Below are positions 50,654 through 60,011 of a stretch of DNA of 64,000 bases, in pieces. The notes beneath the pieces are model-generated. The model saw only the letters and a list, made by a program, of their open reading frames with translations. It was not told where the DNA came from and did not search any database. Within the stretch, counting starts at the first letter, position 1, and every line of letters begins with the position of its first letter. Origin of the DNA: Alectryocaccobium sp964389285. Lineage in GTDB: Bacteria > Bacillota > Clostridia > Lachnospirales > Lachnospiraceae. The translations under genes and the position numbers were made by a program. The stretch covers positions 1 to 64,000 of the forward strand of contig CAYMCZ010000002.1 of the NCBI GenBank assembly GCA_964389285.1. Direction: 5' to 3'.

Positions 50654-52009
50654 CTACCTTTCCAGAACGTCCTCAAGGTCATGGAAACCCTTATGCGTGG
50701 TAACAACAATGACAGAATCTCCGACCTGAATCGAATCCGCTCCGCCGGGTATTATAAGTCTCCCGGATCTTATCAGTCCGCCGATCAGGACATTTTCTTT
50801 GAATTTCATATCTTTAAAAGGAATACCCACGAGAGAAGATTTCTCTATGTTGGTAAACTGCAGGGCTTCAGCTCTGTCGTTTCTCAGTTTGTAGAGGGTT
50901 TCGACATTGCTTCCCTGACTGTTTTGAAGCGCACGTACATATTGCACAATATATTCTTTTGCGGTTTCTTTCGGATCAACCACATTTTCGATATTAAGCT
51001 CTTTGACTATTTGTCCGTAGTCGATATGGCTGAGCTTTGTGATAACCTTCTTTTTGATCTTATCTTTAGCATACAAAGACAGGATAATATTCTGCTCGTC
51101 CATATTTGTGGCAGTCACACAGGCGTCAAAATGATCCAGCCCTTCTTCCTGCAGCAGCTCATAATCACTTCCGTCGCCGCAAATGATCTCGGCATTTGGC
51201 ATAATATCACTCAATTCTTCGCATCTTTTAATGCTTTTTTCAATGATCCTGACTTCCATACCTGTCTGCAGCAGCATGTCTCCGATACAAAAGCCGGTCT
51301 GCCCGCCGCCGATTATCATCACGTTTTTAATAGCGCCTTCGTGAATCCCCATTGCATTAAAAACCTTGAGAGTATCATTTGCCGCGGAAATAAATGAAAT
51401 GATATCATCTTCCAAGATTTCCACGTCGCCGTTTGGGATAATGACCTGCTCTCCTCTTTCGACGATACAAATCAGAACAGGTTTTTTGTGAATCTGTTGT
51501 ATATCCCGGATTTTTTGTCCGATAATGGGCATGCCGCTTTTTACCCTTACGGCAACCAGGTCTATCCTGTTGTTCGCAAAGCTGCTGACCTCAATCGCCG
51601 ACGGGAAAGAAAGCAATTGCTTTACCCGCCACGCCGCCGATCTTTCGGGATTTATTATCATGGAGATTCCCAGCTCTTTTTTGAATTTTTCTTTTTCGGT
51701 GAGATATATCGGATTTCTCACTCTCGCTACCGTTTTACAGCCCGCGTCTTTCGCGACAAAACAGCAAAGCAGATTTACCTCGTCGCTCTGCGTGATGGCA
51801 ACGAGCAGGTCGGCATTTCTGACGTCGGCTTCTTCGAGTGTGATGTAACTGGTTCCGTTCCCGATGATTCCCATACAGTCAGTCTGGATGGTTACTTTTC
51901 TGATCATATCCGGGTTTGTGTCAATAACCGTAACATCATGCCCTTCTTTACTTAGCTCATGCGTAAGAATACGTCCGACCTTTCCGCAGCCGATAATAAT
52001 AATATTCAT
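50654..52009 (-). CDS. trkA: Trk potassium uptake regulatory subunit TrkA
   Basis: 451 residues with two tandem RCK units (N+C, N+C). Each Rossmann part has a glycine motif: MNIIIIGCGKVGRIL at the N-terminus and NVMIIGGGQTGFCIG near residue 230. The TrkA-C parts are about 135-220 and 365-450. It binds nucleotide and gates TrkH at the membrane. It is coupled to gdpd upstream by 14 bases. Confidence 0.93.
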   Translation of the reverse strand: MNIIIIGCGKVGRILTHELSKEGHDVTVIDTNPDMIRKVTIQTDCMGIIGNGTSYITLEEADVRNADLLVAITQSDEVNLLCCFVAKDAGCKTVARVRNPIYLTEKEKFKKELGISMIINPERSAAWRVKQLLSFPSAIEVSSFANNRIDLVAVRVKSGMPIIGQKIRDIQQIHKKPVLICIVERGEQVIIPNGDVEILEDDIISFISAANDTLKVFNAMGIHEGAIKNVMIIGGGQTGFCIGDMLLQTGMEVRIIEKSIKRCEELSDIMPNAEIICGDGSDYELLQEEGLDHFDACVTATNMDEQNIILSLYAKDKIKKKVITKLSHIDYGQIVKELNIENVVDPKETAKEYIVQYVRALQNSQGSNVETLYKLRNDRAEALQFTNIEKSSLVGIPFKDMKFKENVLIGGLIRSGRLIIPGGADSIQVGDSVIVVTTHKGFHDLEDVLER

Positions 52010-52023
52010 CTGACAATCCCCGG

Positions 52024-52854
52024 TTATGGTTCTATATCCTCAAAAGATGCTATCGCATTGTCAAAACGTGCCGTCTCATATTCTTTCATCGTGCGTATCG
52101 GCCAGTACATAACGGGCACTCTGTACAGACGGCGGCAGAGACGAAGACTTATGTTTTTTCTGTCCACTATATGTGAAGAAATAACGTCAGGTTTCGCGGT
52201 GCAGTTCGTCAGAAGAAGATTTTTTGCGATGCGCACGACAGCCTCGAAAAGAGAATTGCCGAGATCCACGCTTTTTTCAAACATCTGCACGCGGATATAT
52301 GAATCCCTGTTTCTTCTGAACCATCTTATTATTTTAAAATCAAGAGAAGCCACTGCAAATATTCCATCATATTCGTCAAGAACCGCTGCCGTATCTTCAC
52401 AAAGCTGCAGCGCGTTTGAATTCCATTCCTTGAGATGCACTTGAACCGGCACCTGTCCGTCGATCAGCTCCAGTGCCTCGCGAAGCGTCGGAATCGTCTC
52501 ATCCGTATCCAGCAGCCTGCAATCTTTGAGCTCCTCATATGTCATCTCTTCGATGCTTCCGCCTCTCGAGCACATTCTCCAAAGTTCATGATCCGCAAAA
52601 GCAACGGGAATACCGTCTTTTGTGAGCCTTACGTCGATAACCACTCCGTATCCGTGCTGAACGGCAAGCTCGTAAGCTTTCAACGAATGTTCGGGCATAT
52701 TTTTGCAGAAATCGTGAAGTCCGCCGTTCGCGTAATCATAAGATGAAAACAGCGAAAGATCCGGTTTGTCCTTTGTCCTCGGCTTGATGGCTATCGCCCA
52801 CGCCGCGCACGTTCCCACAGATGCCAGAATTATCTTTTTTGCTGTGCTTCCCAT
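52024..52854 (-). CDS. Glycerophosphodiester phosphodiesterase-like protein with altered active site
   Basis: 276 residues from ATG at 52854 with AGGAGG upstream; an earlier in-frame start at 52938 has none. An N-terminal hydrophobic segment (KKIILASVGTCAAWAIA) precedes a GDPD-type TIM barrel with MPEHSLKAYELAVQHGYG and DVRLTKDGIPVAF. The usual HRG, ExD and FHD residues read NGG, VID and FAD here, so key His and Glu ligands are missing. It may be a binding or regulatory protein rather than an active phosphodiesterase. It heads the operon with trkA and trkH. Confidence 0.82.
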   Translation of the reverse strand: MGSTAKKIILASVGTCAAWAIAIKPRTKDKPDLSLFSSYDYANGGLHDFCKNMPEHSLKAYELAVQHGYGVVIDVRLTKDGIPVAFADHELWRMCSRGGSIEEMTYEELKDCRLLDTDETIPTLREALELIDGQVPVQVHLKEWNSNALQLCEDTAAVLDEYDGIFAVASLDFKIIRWFRRNRDSYIRVQMFEKSVDLGNSLFEAVVRIAKNLLLTNCTAKPDVISSHIVDRKNISLRLCRRLYRVPVMYWPIRTMKEYETARFDNAIASFEDIEP

Positions 52855-52956
52855 AATCAATACCTCCTGGTAATTATTGATCTTTTTTAATGATAATAAT
52901 GTTCGATATATTATCGCCTTTGACGAATGAACATTCATACCCTATGCTATCATGAG

Positions 52957-52985
52957 ATTATATCACAGGCTTCTTTCAAAAGCAA
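52957..52985 (-). promoter_or_regulatory. Sigma-A promoter of the gdpd-trk-hisC-murI operon
   Basis: TTGCTT (52980-52985) and TATAAT (52957-52962) with a 17-base spacer, about 95 bases before the gdpd ATG. GAATG-TT-CATTC (about 52924-52935) in the leader may be an operator. Nothing else is seen in 52855-53050. Confidence 0.65.
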
Positions 52986-53053
52986 ACAAAGGTGTATCTG
53001 CTTTCCCCGATTGCTTTCCCCGATCTCAATCAAGTTTATTTTATGAAAAATCA

Positions 53054-53082
53054 TTGACAAGAATTCTGTAATACGATATTAT
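53054..53082 (+). promoter_or_regulatory. Promoter of tRNA-Arg
   Basis: Perfect TTGACA (53054-53059) and TATTAT (53077-53082) with a 17-base spacer, about 12 bases before the transcription start. Confidence 0.8.
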
Positions 53083-53101
53083 CTTTTTTGTCGCAAAACG
53101 T

Positions 53102-53175
53102 GTGTGCTTAGCTCAGCTGGATAGAGCGTTTGGCTACGGACCAAAAGGTCGGGGGTTCGAATCCTCTAGCGCACG
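53102..53175 (+). tRNA. tRNA-Arg (anticodon ACG)
   Basis: Complete cloverleaf: acceptor GTGTGCT/AGCGCAC with one G-U pair, anticodon stem TTTGG/CCAAA around CTACGGA, and T arm GGGGGTTCGAATCCTC. The ACG anticodon is normally modified to ICG by TadA. It is a single-gene unit followed by its own terminator. Confidence 0.95.
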
Positions 53176-53181
53176 CTGAAA

Positions 53182-53226
53182 AAAGGCCGTCGTAATATAC
53201 AGAGCATATTACGGCAGCCTTTTCTA
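53182..53226 (+). terminator. Terminator of tRNA-Arg, shared with the LtrA-like gene
   Basis: AAAAGGCCGTCGTAATAT pairs with ATATTACGGCAGCCTTTT around a 7-base loop. T runs follow on both strands, so it can end the tRNA and the convergent 53224-54390 gene. The arms are a variant of the GGCTGTCGCA family. Confidence 0.82.
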
Positions 53227-54390
53227 TTTGTCACAGTTTTCTCCCGGTTTCAGATGTCCGTCCACTTTTTTGCCGTAAGTATATATTACCCGGCATACCG
53301 CAAATAAACAGATAACCGTGCAGGCGATATTCAGGTGCATGTTTTCTCTAAGCAGCAGCATCAATATGACGTAAGCGATTCCGATTACACCTACCATCAA
53401 AAAGAATTTCCGTCTCAGGCGGCATCTTTTTTTTGCATATCTGCCCGTGGCGAACAAAAACAAAAAGAACATTACGAAAGAGCCGATCAAAAGCAGCATT
53501 TTCGGCATTAGATCAACTTCTTCCATTTGCATAAATTCCAGCGAATTCGTGATATTGTTAAGCGCGAAAATTATAAAAATGTGAAGGCATATATAGCCGA
53601 GTCCGTTTGTTTTTTTCTCGCGGTCTATGATGTAGTCGTAAAAGAAGCCGTAGCTTAAGAACAGGCCGACCACTATCAGAAAAGCCATGGCCGCAAAATA
53701 CAGCATATTTGCCGTGATCGCTCCGGTGAAATATGAAGATATGGCGACCACCATTTCACCGAAAGTAAAAACCACATAGAGCATGGCGCGTTCGCTTAAA
53801 TGCGCGAAATCCACAGCATCGGCCGCACCCTTTTTTCTTACGATAATGACGTTGAAGAGACCGAGAAGAATTGCGGCAAGAGATAACCACGAACTTTTAA
53901 AAACGGCGTATTCGGCGTTCGCCGCAAGCACTATTCCGGCTTCCGAGAACAGAATTATTGCCATTCGTCTGCTCTGCCATGCGCTCAGGCTGTCTTTGTC
54001 ATGGTTTTTCAGCTCGATCAGGTATTGAATTCCCATATTTATCAGGATCAGCGCCCATGCCACATGATACTGGGCATGGTAATCCTGCCAGTTTGTCCGG
54101 GTTCCCGCACCGATAAAATAAAGCAGAAACATGTTTATAAACATGAACACATGCTCTCTCGCGCTGTGCCTGCCGTGGATATTCACGTAATACGTCGTAA
54201 AATTCCAGATTTGTATGACGGCAAGCGTGCAAATGATATATGCAATAAACATCTCCGGTTTTACGAAACCGCCCTCGATATTATGCAAAAGAGCATTGTT
54301 GCGTCCTACGACAAATACAAAGATCAGATCATAGATCAGCTCCACATATTCGACTTTCTTTTCTTTTTTCTCAAACAGATTGCAGATCAT
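53224..54390 (-). CDS. LtrA-family membrane protein
   Basis: 388 residues with about ten membrane helices. The N-terminal VEYVELIYDLIFVFVVGR and internal LSERAMLYVVFTFGEMVVAIS are the two conserved blocks of the low-temperature-requirement A family. The family's biochemical role is unsettled. It follows the symporter gene by 27 bases and is probably co-transcribed with it. Confidence 0.86.
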   Translation of the reverse strand: MICNLFEKKEKKVEYVELIYDLIFVFVVGRNNALLHNIEGGFVKPEMFIAYIICTLAVIQIWNFTTYYVNIHGRHSAREHVFMFINMFLLYFIGAGTRTNWQDYHAQYHVAWALILINMGIQYLIELKNHDKDSLSAWQSRRMAIILFSEAGIVLAANAEYAVFKSSWLSLAAILLGLFNVIIVRKKGAADAVDFAHLSERAMLYVVFTFGEMVVAISSYFTGAITANMLYFAAMAFLIVVGLFLSYGFFYDYIIDREKKTNGLGYICLHIFIIFALNNITNSLEFMQMEEVDLMPKMLLLIGSFVMFFLFLFATGRYAKKRCRLRRKFFLMVGVIGIAYVILMLLLRENMHLNIACTVICLFAVCRVIYTYGKKVDGHLKPGENCDK

Positions 54391-54417
54391 ATAGCCGCCC
54401 CTTTATCCAGACCGTTT

Positions 54418-56007
54418 TTATTTGTCATCAATCCTGGAGCTTATGGGAACCTGAACGGTTTTATCGTAACAGGAGAACATGTAATCCATTTCTTCTTTGG
54501 GCTGTTTTTTCGTCAAAAGGCTTACTACGGGGACAATTACAAGTCCTCCTACCATTGCCATTACACCGGAATTAATCGATGATTTAAACATATATGAAAA
54601 AAACGAACCCATACCGGAGACGTCCAGTCCTCCCAAAGTAATAATCATCTGAATTACCCCTATGCCGCAGCCCCAGACAAAACATGTTCCCGTGGCCGCC
54701 TTTGTCACTTTTTTCCAGTACAGCCCGTACAAAAACGGTGCAAGGAAGGCTCCCGCGAGCGCTCCCCACGAAACGCCCATCATCTGGGCTATAAAGGTCA
54801 CCTCGGGATGAGCATCTTTATAAATGGCAATTACCGCCGAAACCGCGATAAATACCACGATAAAGATACGCATGATTCCAACCTGCTTTTTTTCGCTCAT
54901 TTCTTTTTTGGATCTTTGCTTTATGACATCCAGCGTAAAGGTCGAACTCGAAGTCAGCACGAGAGAAGATAAGGTGGACATGGACGCCGAAAGCACCAGG
55001 ATAATGACTATCGCTATTATTAAAGACGGCAATGTCGCAAGCATGGAAGGTATAATGGTATCCATGAGCGGTTTTCCGGTCTCGGGATTATATGCTATTT
55101 TATCGGCATAGAGTCTGCCGAAACCTCCGAGAAAATAACAGCCTCCCGCAACTACCAGCGCAAAAAACGTTGAAATAACCGTTCCTTTTTTTATGTCATT
55201 CTCGCTTTTGATGGCATAAAACTTCCCTACCATCTGGGGAAGTCCCCATGTTCCGAGCGAGGTCAGTATCACCACAAATAAAAGCGCCAAAGGATCCGGC
55301 CCAAAAAATGAAGTGTATGCGCCGCCTGCCCAGCCTTCGGCCTGTACGCCGGAAAGCTTTTGTACGGCGGACATGAAGCCTCCGTTGTTCACAAGAACCG
55401 CTCCGATTACCGCGCATATTCCGAAAAGCATTATGATTCCCTGAATGAAATCATTTATGGCGGTAGCCATGTATCCGCCGAAAATAACATATATTCCCGT
55501 AAGCACGGCCATTATCAGGATTATAACCCAATACGGAACATTAAACACCATGCCGAAAAGGCTTGAAAGTCCGTTGTAAAGCGAGGCCGTATAAGGAATA
55601 AGAAAAACAAATACTATGAGAGAGGCGATAACCTTGATATTTGCGGAATTAAATCTTTTTCCGAAAAAATCCGGCATGGTCTTGGCATCCAGATGCTGTG
55701 TCATGACACGGGTTCTTCTTCCAAGAACATTCCATGCGAGCAAAGAACCGATAAATGCGTTTCCGAGTCCCGCCCAGGTAGAGGCCAATCCGAAATTCCA
55801 TCCGAACTGTCCGGCATATCCGACAAAGATAACCGCCGAAAAATACGAGGTTCCGAAAGCAAAAGCCGTAAGCCACGGCCCAACCGATCTGCCCCCGAGA
55901 ACGAAGCCGTTTACGTCGGTTGCGTGCTTTCTGCTGCGGTAACCTATACCTATCATAAGTCCGAGAAAGATTACCATAAGTATCGCTATGAGCATCTGTG
56001 TGGTCAT
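54418..56007 (-). CDS. Sodium:solute symporter (SSS family)
   Basis: 529 residues, about 13 membrane helices. GGRSVGPWLTAFAFGTSYFSAVIFVGYAG and the first sodium-site region are typical of SSS transporters such as PutP and PanF, as are PYTASLYNGLSSLFG and VLSASMSTLSSLVLTSSS. The substrate is not evident; proline, pantothenate or another organic solute is possible. It is transcribed divergently from glpK. Confidence 0.87.
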   Translation of the reverse strand: MTTQMLIAILMVIFLGLMIGIGYRSRKHATDVNGFVLGGRSVGPWLTAFAFGTSYFSAVIFVGYAGQFGWNFGLASTWAGLGNAFIGSLLAWNVLGRRTRVMTQHLDAKTMPDFFGKRFNSANIKVIASLIVFVFLIPYTASLYNGLSSLFGMVFNVPYWVIILIMAVLTGIYVIFGGYMATAINDFIQGIIMLFGICAVIGAVLVNNGGFMSAVQKLSGVQAEGWAGGAYTSFFGPDPLALLFVVILTSLGTWGLPQMVGKFYAIKSENDIKKGTVISTFFALVVAGGCYFLGGFGRLYADKIAYNPETGKPLMDTIIPSMLATLPSLIIAIVIILVLSASMSTLSSLVLTSSSTFTLDVIKQRSKKEMSEKKQVGIMRIFIVVFIAVSAVIAIYKDAHPEVTFIAQMMGVSWGALAGAFLAPFLYGLYWKKVTKAATGTCFVWGCGIGVIQMIITLGGLDVSGMGSFFSYMFKSSINSGVMAMVGGLVIVPVVSLLTKKQPKEEMDYMFSCYDKTVQVPISSRIDDK

Positions 56008-56128
56008 AAAATTCCCCCGATTGCTATGATTTGCGCTTTTACACGCATCACTGCCTTACAGAATACACCCTCTTTAAAATAAACGCAATCACTTTTACAC
56101 TTTAAATCGACGAAAACAGATTATTATA

Positions 56129-56157
56129 TTCATTACAGACCGAAACTGTTGTATAAT
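56129..56157 (+). promoter_or_regulatory. Probable promoter of glpK
   Basis: TATAAT (56152-56157) is perfect; TTCATT (56129-56134) with a 17-base spacer is a weak -35. No cre or GlpP-type antiterminator site was recognised. Confidence 0.5.
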
Positions 56158-56191
56158 AGATTCAGAAAATCATTTCAGGATGGTAATCTTT

Positions 56192-57694
56192 ATGGCTGAA
56201 TACATCATGGCACTCGATCAGGGTACCACAAGTTCAAGAGCGATAATATTCGATTCATCGGGCAATACGATATCCGCGGGACAACAGCCTTTCAGGCAAA
56301 TATATCCTAAACCCGGATGGGTCGAGCATGATCCGTTTGACATACTTAACTCCGAATACGCCTCCATGAAAGAAGCCCTGAAAAAAAGCGGGCTTTCCGC
56401 TTCCGATATCGCTTCAATAGGCATCACCAACCAGCGCGAAACCACAGTAGTCTGGGACGGACGCACCGGCCGTCCGGTTTACAACGCCATAGTCTGGCAG
56501 TGCCGCCGTACCGCTTACATGATCGATTCCCTCAAATCTCAGGGACTTGAGAGCCTCGTCCTCGAAAAAACAGGGCTTGTAACGGATGCTTATTTTTCCG
56601 CAACCAAGATAAAATGGATACTTGAAAATGTCGAAGGCGCAAAGGAACTCTCCAAAAGCGGACATCTTTTATTCGGAACCGTAGAAAGCTGGCTGATTTG
56701 GAATCTTACGGGAGGCGGCATTCATATCACAGACTTTTCAAACGCCGCCCGAACCATGCTTTTCAACATAAATACCCTGAAATGGGACTCTGAGCTTTGC
56801 GAAATGTTTGACATCCCGGAAAGCATGCTGCCGGAAGTCGTCCCAAACAGTATGCGCTACGGAGTCATTTCGGTAAAATGCAGCGAAATAAAAGAATTCT
56901 CCGGCATTCCCATCTGCAGTGCCATAGGCGACCAGCAGGCCGCTCTTTACGGGCAGGGCTGTATAACGAAAGGACTTGCGAAAGCCACCTACGGCACCGG
57001 CTGTTTCGCGCTTATAAATACGGGATCCGTTCCCGAAAAGTTCGGAAACGGACTTGTCACCACCGTTGCATGGAACTTAGGCGGCAAGACCTCTTATGCG
57101 CTGGAAGGCAGTGTGTTCAATGCCGGAAGCGCGATAAAATGGCTTCAGGAAGGACTCGGCATAATAAAAAATCCGGCTCACTGCAGTGAGCTGGCAAAGT
57201 CCGTTCCCGATAACGGGGGAGTATATTTCGTACCCGCTTTTACCGGAATGGGCGCGCCTTACTGGGACATGTACGCCCGCGGCACAATAACAGGGCTGAC
57301 CAGGGGGAGCACTGCGGCTCACCTTGCCCGGGCAGCCCTTGAAGGGATAGCTTTTCAGGTCAAAGACCTGCTTGAAATGATGTATTCTTCTGTTAAAATC
57401 CCGGTTCTCAAGGTTGACGGCGGAGTTTCAAGAAGCAATACCATGCTGCAGTTTCAGGCAGATATCCTGAGAATTCCTACAGACCGTCCGAAACAGATCG
57501 AAACCACCGCCCTCGGAGCCGCATTCCTCGCCGGACTCGCAGCCGGAGTGTGGAGTGATCCCGCCGATATCACTTCTCTGCGCACGAGCGATCAGATTTT
57601 TTATCCGATCATGGAAGAAGAAAAGGCGGCGCAGTTATGTTCTGATTGGAAAAAAGCGGTAGAACGATCGCTGAACCGGGAATCGCGAAATTGA
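56192..57694 (+). CDS. glpK: Glycerol kinase
   Basis: 500 residues from the ATG before AEYIMALDQGTTSSRAIIFD. The FGGY motifs are present: GITNQRETTVVWDG, IVWQCRRTA, the ATP site GTGCFALINTG, and the C-terminal KVDGGVSRSNTMLQFQAD. It phosphorylates glycerol to glycerol-3-phosphate. No glpF or glpD is near. The regulatory histidine segment of Firmicutes GlpK was not identified with confidence. Confidence 0.95.
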   Translation: MAEYIMALDQGTTSSRAIIFDSSGNTISAGQQPFRQIYPKPGWVEHDPFDILNSEYASMKEALKKSGLSASDIASIGITNQRETTVVWDGRTGRPVYNAIVWQCRRTAYMIDSLKSQGLESLVLEKTGLVTDAYFSATKIKWILENVEGAKELSKSGHLLFGTVESWLIWNLTGGGIHITDFSNAARTMLFNINTLKWDSELCEMFDIPESMLPEVVPNSMRYGVISVKCSEIKEFSGIPICSAIGDQQAALYGQGCITKGLAKATYGTGCFALINTGSVPEKFGNGLVTTVAWNLGGKTSYALEGSVFNAGSAIKWLQEGLGIIKNPAHCSELAKSVPDNGGVYFVPAFTGMGAPYWDMYARGTITGLTRGSTAAHLARAALEGIAFQVKDLLEMMYSSVKIPVLKVDGGVSRSNTMLQFQADILRIPTDRPKQIETTALGAAFLAGLAAGVWSDPADITSLRTSDQIFYPIMEEEKAAQLCSDWKKAVERSLNRESRN

Positions 57695-57702
57695 AATATG
57701 TT

Positions 57703-59811
57703 TCACTGATCTTTTGAAATTATGCTGTCTTTAGTCCACGACAGATCCACCCATACGGCCGGTCTGACAACACAGCCATCGTAATTTACAAAATATCCGT
57801 CATCATATACATATCCGAAGCTTGCGACCCTGGCGGCTGTATTCGCGGCATTGCCCGGAGAACGCAGCCACCACCACGAAGTACCGCTTCTGCTGTATAT
57901 ATATGCCCCTTTGTTTTTGGCATATTCCGTCGGCTGAGTACATCTGTCTTCATCTTCTTTGAAAATTTCTTCCGCTTCTTTTATGCTGAACAAAAACAGC
58001 ACGTCTTTTGTAGGTTTTCCGCCATAAGTTTTAAATTCTTCGTTCTGAGGATTTTCGTTTGTCACTTCCAGGAGCATGCTTCTCTCCTCATCGGTAAACA
58101 TCTCTTTTAACATTTCATCATTCATGTAATGGCGTATAAAAGAGTTTTCCCATGTAATGCTGACGCGCCTGTCATGATAAGGCAGGGTATCGATGCCTTT
58201 TGAAGTCACAAGCAGCGCCCTGTCCTTTTCTCTTTTTAAAACTTTCCACGCGACCGGGGCTTTTTCATCGTCGTTTATGTAATAGCTTCCGAAAACTATT
58301 TCATCGCCCTTTTTGATGCTTTCAAGCGCATCCATGATCTTTTTCATGCCCGGCGAGAGGGCGCAGATTACGGCTCTGCGCGTATCCATCTCTGAAGCCA
58401 CATTTTCAAGTCGCTTTTTGATCATATCGAATATTTCTTCTCTGGCCTTTTCGGCATCTTCCATTGCCTTTCCGGCCTTTTCTTTTTCGGCGTTTATAAC
58501 CTCGTTGAGCGCCGCGGCCACAGAGGAAGATACTTTTTCAAGATGCTCTTTCGTCTTCTCGTCCGCATATCGCACGGCCCTGTCATAATCCCTGTTATCG
58601 ATCAGTTTTCTGAGTGTCTCCGCTGAAAGCATCTGCGCCTGATCCTCGAAATATGAACGGCTGTCGTCATAGCTTATTTTTTTCTCAAGATCCTGAATGA
58701 GTTTATATATCTCCGTGTCTTCGAATTCTTTAAGCAGTCCTTTTTCCGTATCGGCATTTCTGGCTAACTCTACCAGATCCGGCGAGGGAAGTTCGACTTT
58801 TTTCGTGTCTTTTTCGGAAGCTATCTTTTCAAACAGGGCTTTCGCAAATTCTTCCGCGTCTTTAACCTTTTCAAGACATAGGGTTTTCCCCCAGTAGGCC
58901 AGAGGACATTCGGGATCGATATTTAATGCCTGCTCGAAAAATTCATCCGCTCTTGTGAAATCTCCGTCTTCAAGCGACATGAACCCCCTCTTAAGCAGCG
59001 CTGTCGTCTGTATATCCGCAGCCGTAAGAAGTGATTCCGATGCTGCGTTTTCATCTGTTTTTACGTCTTTATCCAGGTCTTCTTTCACGGCGGCCTCAAC
59101 CTCCGAAAAATCATCCCCTTTCAGCTCAATCTTTTTAAACTTTGAAAATTCTTTGGGAATATCGAATTCGTCGCAATTACTGTAAACGCAAATAAGCCGT
59201 TTGCTTTTATCCGCGGCTGATATTTTTAAAAAGCTTCCCCATTCGTTTTTTACATCCGCATCATGAAAATTTTCATAATCGCTGCCTGCCACAATCATTA
59301 ATCCGGATGACTTTAAAGCCGCGAGCATATGCGCCGCGTCCATCCCCCTTGAAAAAAAGATTTTATATCCTTCTGCCTCAAGCATCTTTCCTATTTTTTT
59401 CGCCGTTTCGGCTTCAGGCGTCGGAGAGCCGTCCGCATCCGAATGTTTCAGGCAGATAAAAATATCAGATCCTTCTATATCTTCGGCTTCTGCCGCTATT
59501 TTTCTTCTGAGTCTTTCCAATTCTTTCGCTGCGTTACGATATTCCGACCGGGTTTCTCCCTCCGCATTTTCCATAACGCGCTCAAAAGCCTCGTCTTCCA
59601 TAATGCTTTCATCGGAAGGTCTTTTCATCACGGGACCGTTTTCTTCGTACAGGATGCCGTATTTGCAAAGCACCATGCCCCAGAAGCCTTTCGGCGATTC
59701 GTGATCAGCCTCGGAAGCCTCTTTGTAAACGGCATAAGCCTTGTCAAAATCTCCTCTTTGTTTCAGCTTTTCAGCCCGTTCATACAGTTTTTTGATTTTT
59801 TCTGAATCCAT
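57703..59811 (-). CDS. TPR-TIR-TPR-DUF6273 multidomain protein
   Basis: 702 residues from ATG at 59811, eight bases after GGAGGG. In order: a TPR-like segment (1-50) and a linker; a TIR domain (about 115-246) with SDIFICLKHSD, the strand GYKIFFSRGM, LKSSGLMIVAGSDYENF and VKNEWGSFL (Glu190, a candidate NADase glutamate); a second TPR unit (about 275-310, RGFMSLEDGDFTRADEFFEQ); a long charged coiled region (about 400-500); and a C-terminal DUF6273 domain (about 515-695) with TWENSFIRHYMNDEML, TKDVLFLFSIKEAEEIF, SWWWLRSPG and VVRPAVWV. It is a single-gene unit. TIR proteins of this kind are often defence or signalling effectors; that is inference here. Confidence 0.85.
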   Translation of the reverse strand: MDSEKIKKLYERAEKLKQRGDFDKAYAVYKEASEADHESPKGFWGMVLCKYGILYEENGPVMKRPSDESIMEDEAFERVMENAEGETRSEYRNAAKELERLRRKIAAEAEDIEGSDIFICLKHSDADGSPTPEAETAKKIGKMLEAEGYKIFFSRGMDAAHMLAALKSSGLMIVAGSDYENFHDADVKNEWGSFLKISAADKSKRLICVYSNCDEFDIPKEFSKFKKIELKGDDFSEVEAAVKEDLDKDVKTDENAASESLLTAADIQTTALLKRGFMSLEDGDFTRADEFFEQALNIDPECPLAYWGKTLCLEKVKDAEEFAKALFEKIASEKDTKKVELPSPDLVELARNADTEKGLLKEFEDTEIYKLIQDLEKKISYDDSRSYFEDQAQMLSAETLRKLIDNRDYDRAVRYADEKTKEHLEKVSSSVAAALNEVINAEKEKAGKAMEDAEKAREEIFDMIKKRLENVASEMDTRRAVICALSPGMKKIMDALESIKKGDEIVFGSYYINDDEKAPVAWKVLKREKDRALLVTSKGIDTLPYHDRRVSITWENSFIRHYMNDEMLKEMFTDEERSMLLEVTNENPQNEEFKTYGGKPTKDVLFLFSIKEAEEIFKEDEDRCTQPTEYAKNKGAYIYSRSGTSWWWLRSPGNAANTAARVASFGYVYDDGYFVNYDGCVVRPAVWVDLSWTKDSIISKDQ

Positions 59812-59889
59812 TAGCAAAGCCCTCCGGCAAACCGGCCGATATACGGCCATCATTGTGTCTTAGATTTACGCGGCGAAGCCGCTGTTTCA

Positions 59890-59918
59890 AATATAAGTCA
59901 AACCATGAAATAAATCAA
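59890..59918 (-). promoter_or_regulatory. Sigma-A promoter of the TIR gene
   Basis: TTGATT (59913-59918) and TATATT (59890-59895) with a 17-base spacer. The predicted start falls at a GCGGC-TTC-GCCGC hairpin (about 59870-59884). Confidence 0.68.
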
Positions 59919-59936
59919 GGCCTCGAAAAAGCTCCA

Positions 59937-59965
59937 TTGACACTTTAAGGCACAGCGATTAAAAT
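59937..59965 (+). promoter_or_regulatory. Sigma-A promoter of the MATE-mgtC unit
   Basis: TTGACA (59937-59942) and TAAAAT (59960-59965) with a 17-base spacer, about 47 bases before the MATE start. Confidence 0.68.
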
Positions 59966-60011
59966 TAAACAAACGATTATTCGGCAGTTATCAGAGGCTT
60001 TTTATAATAAA

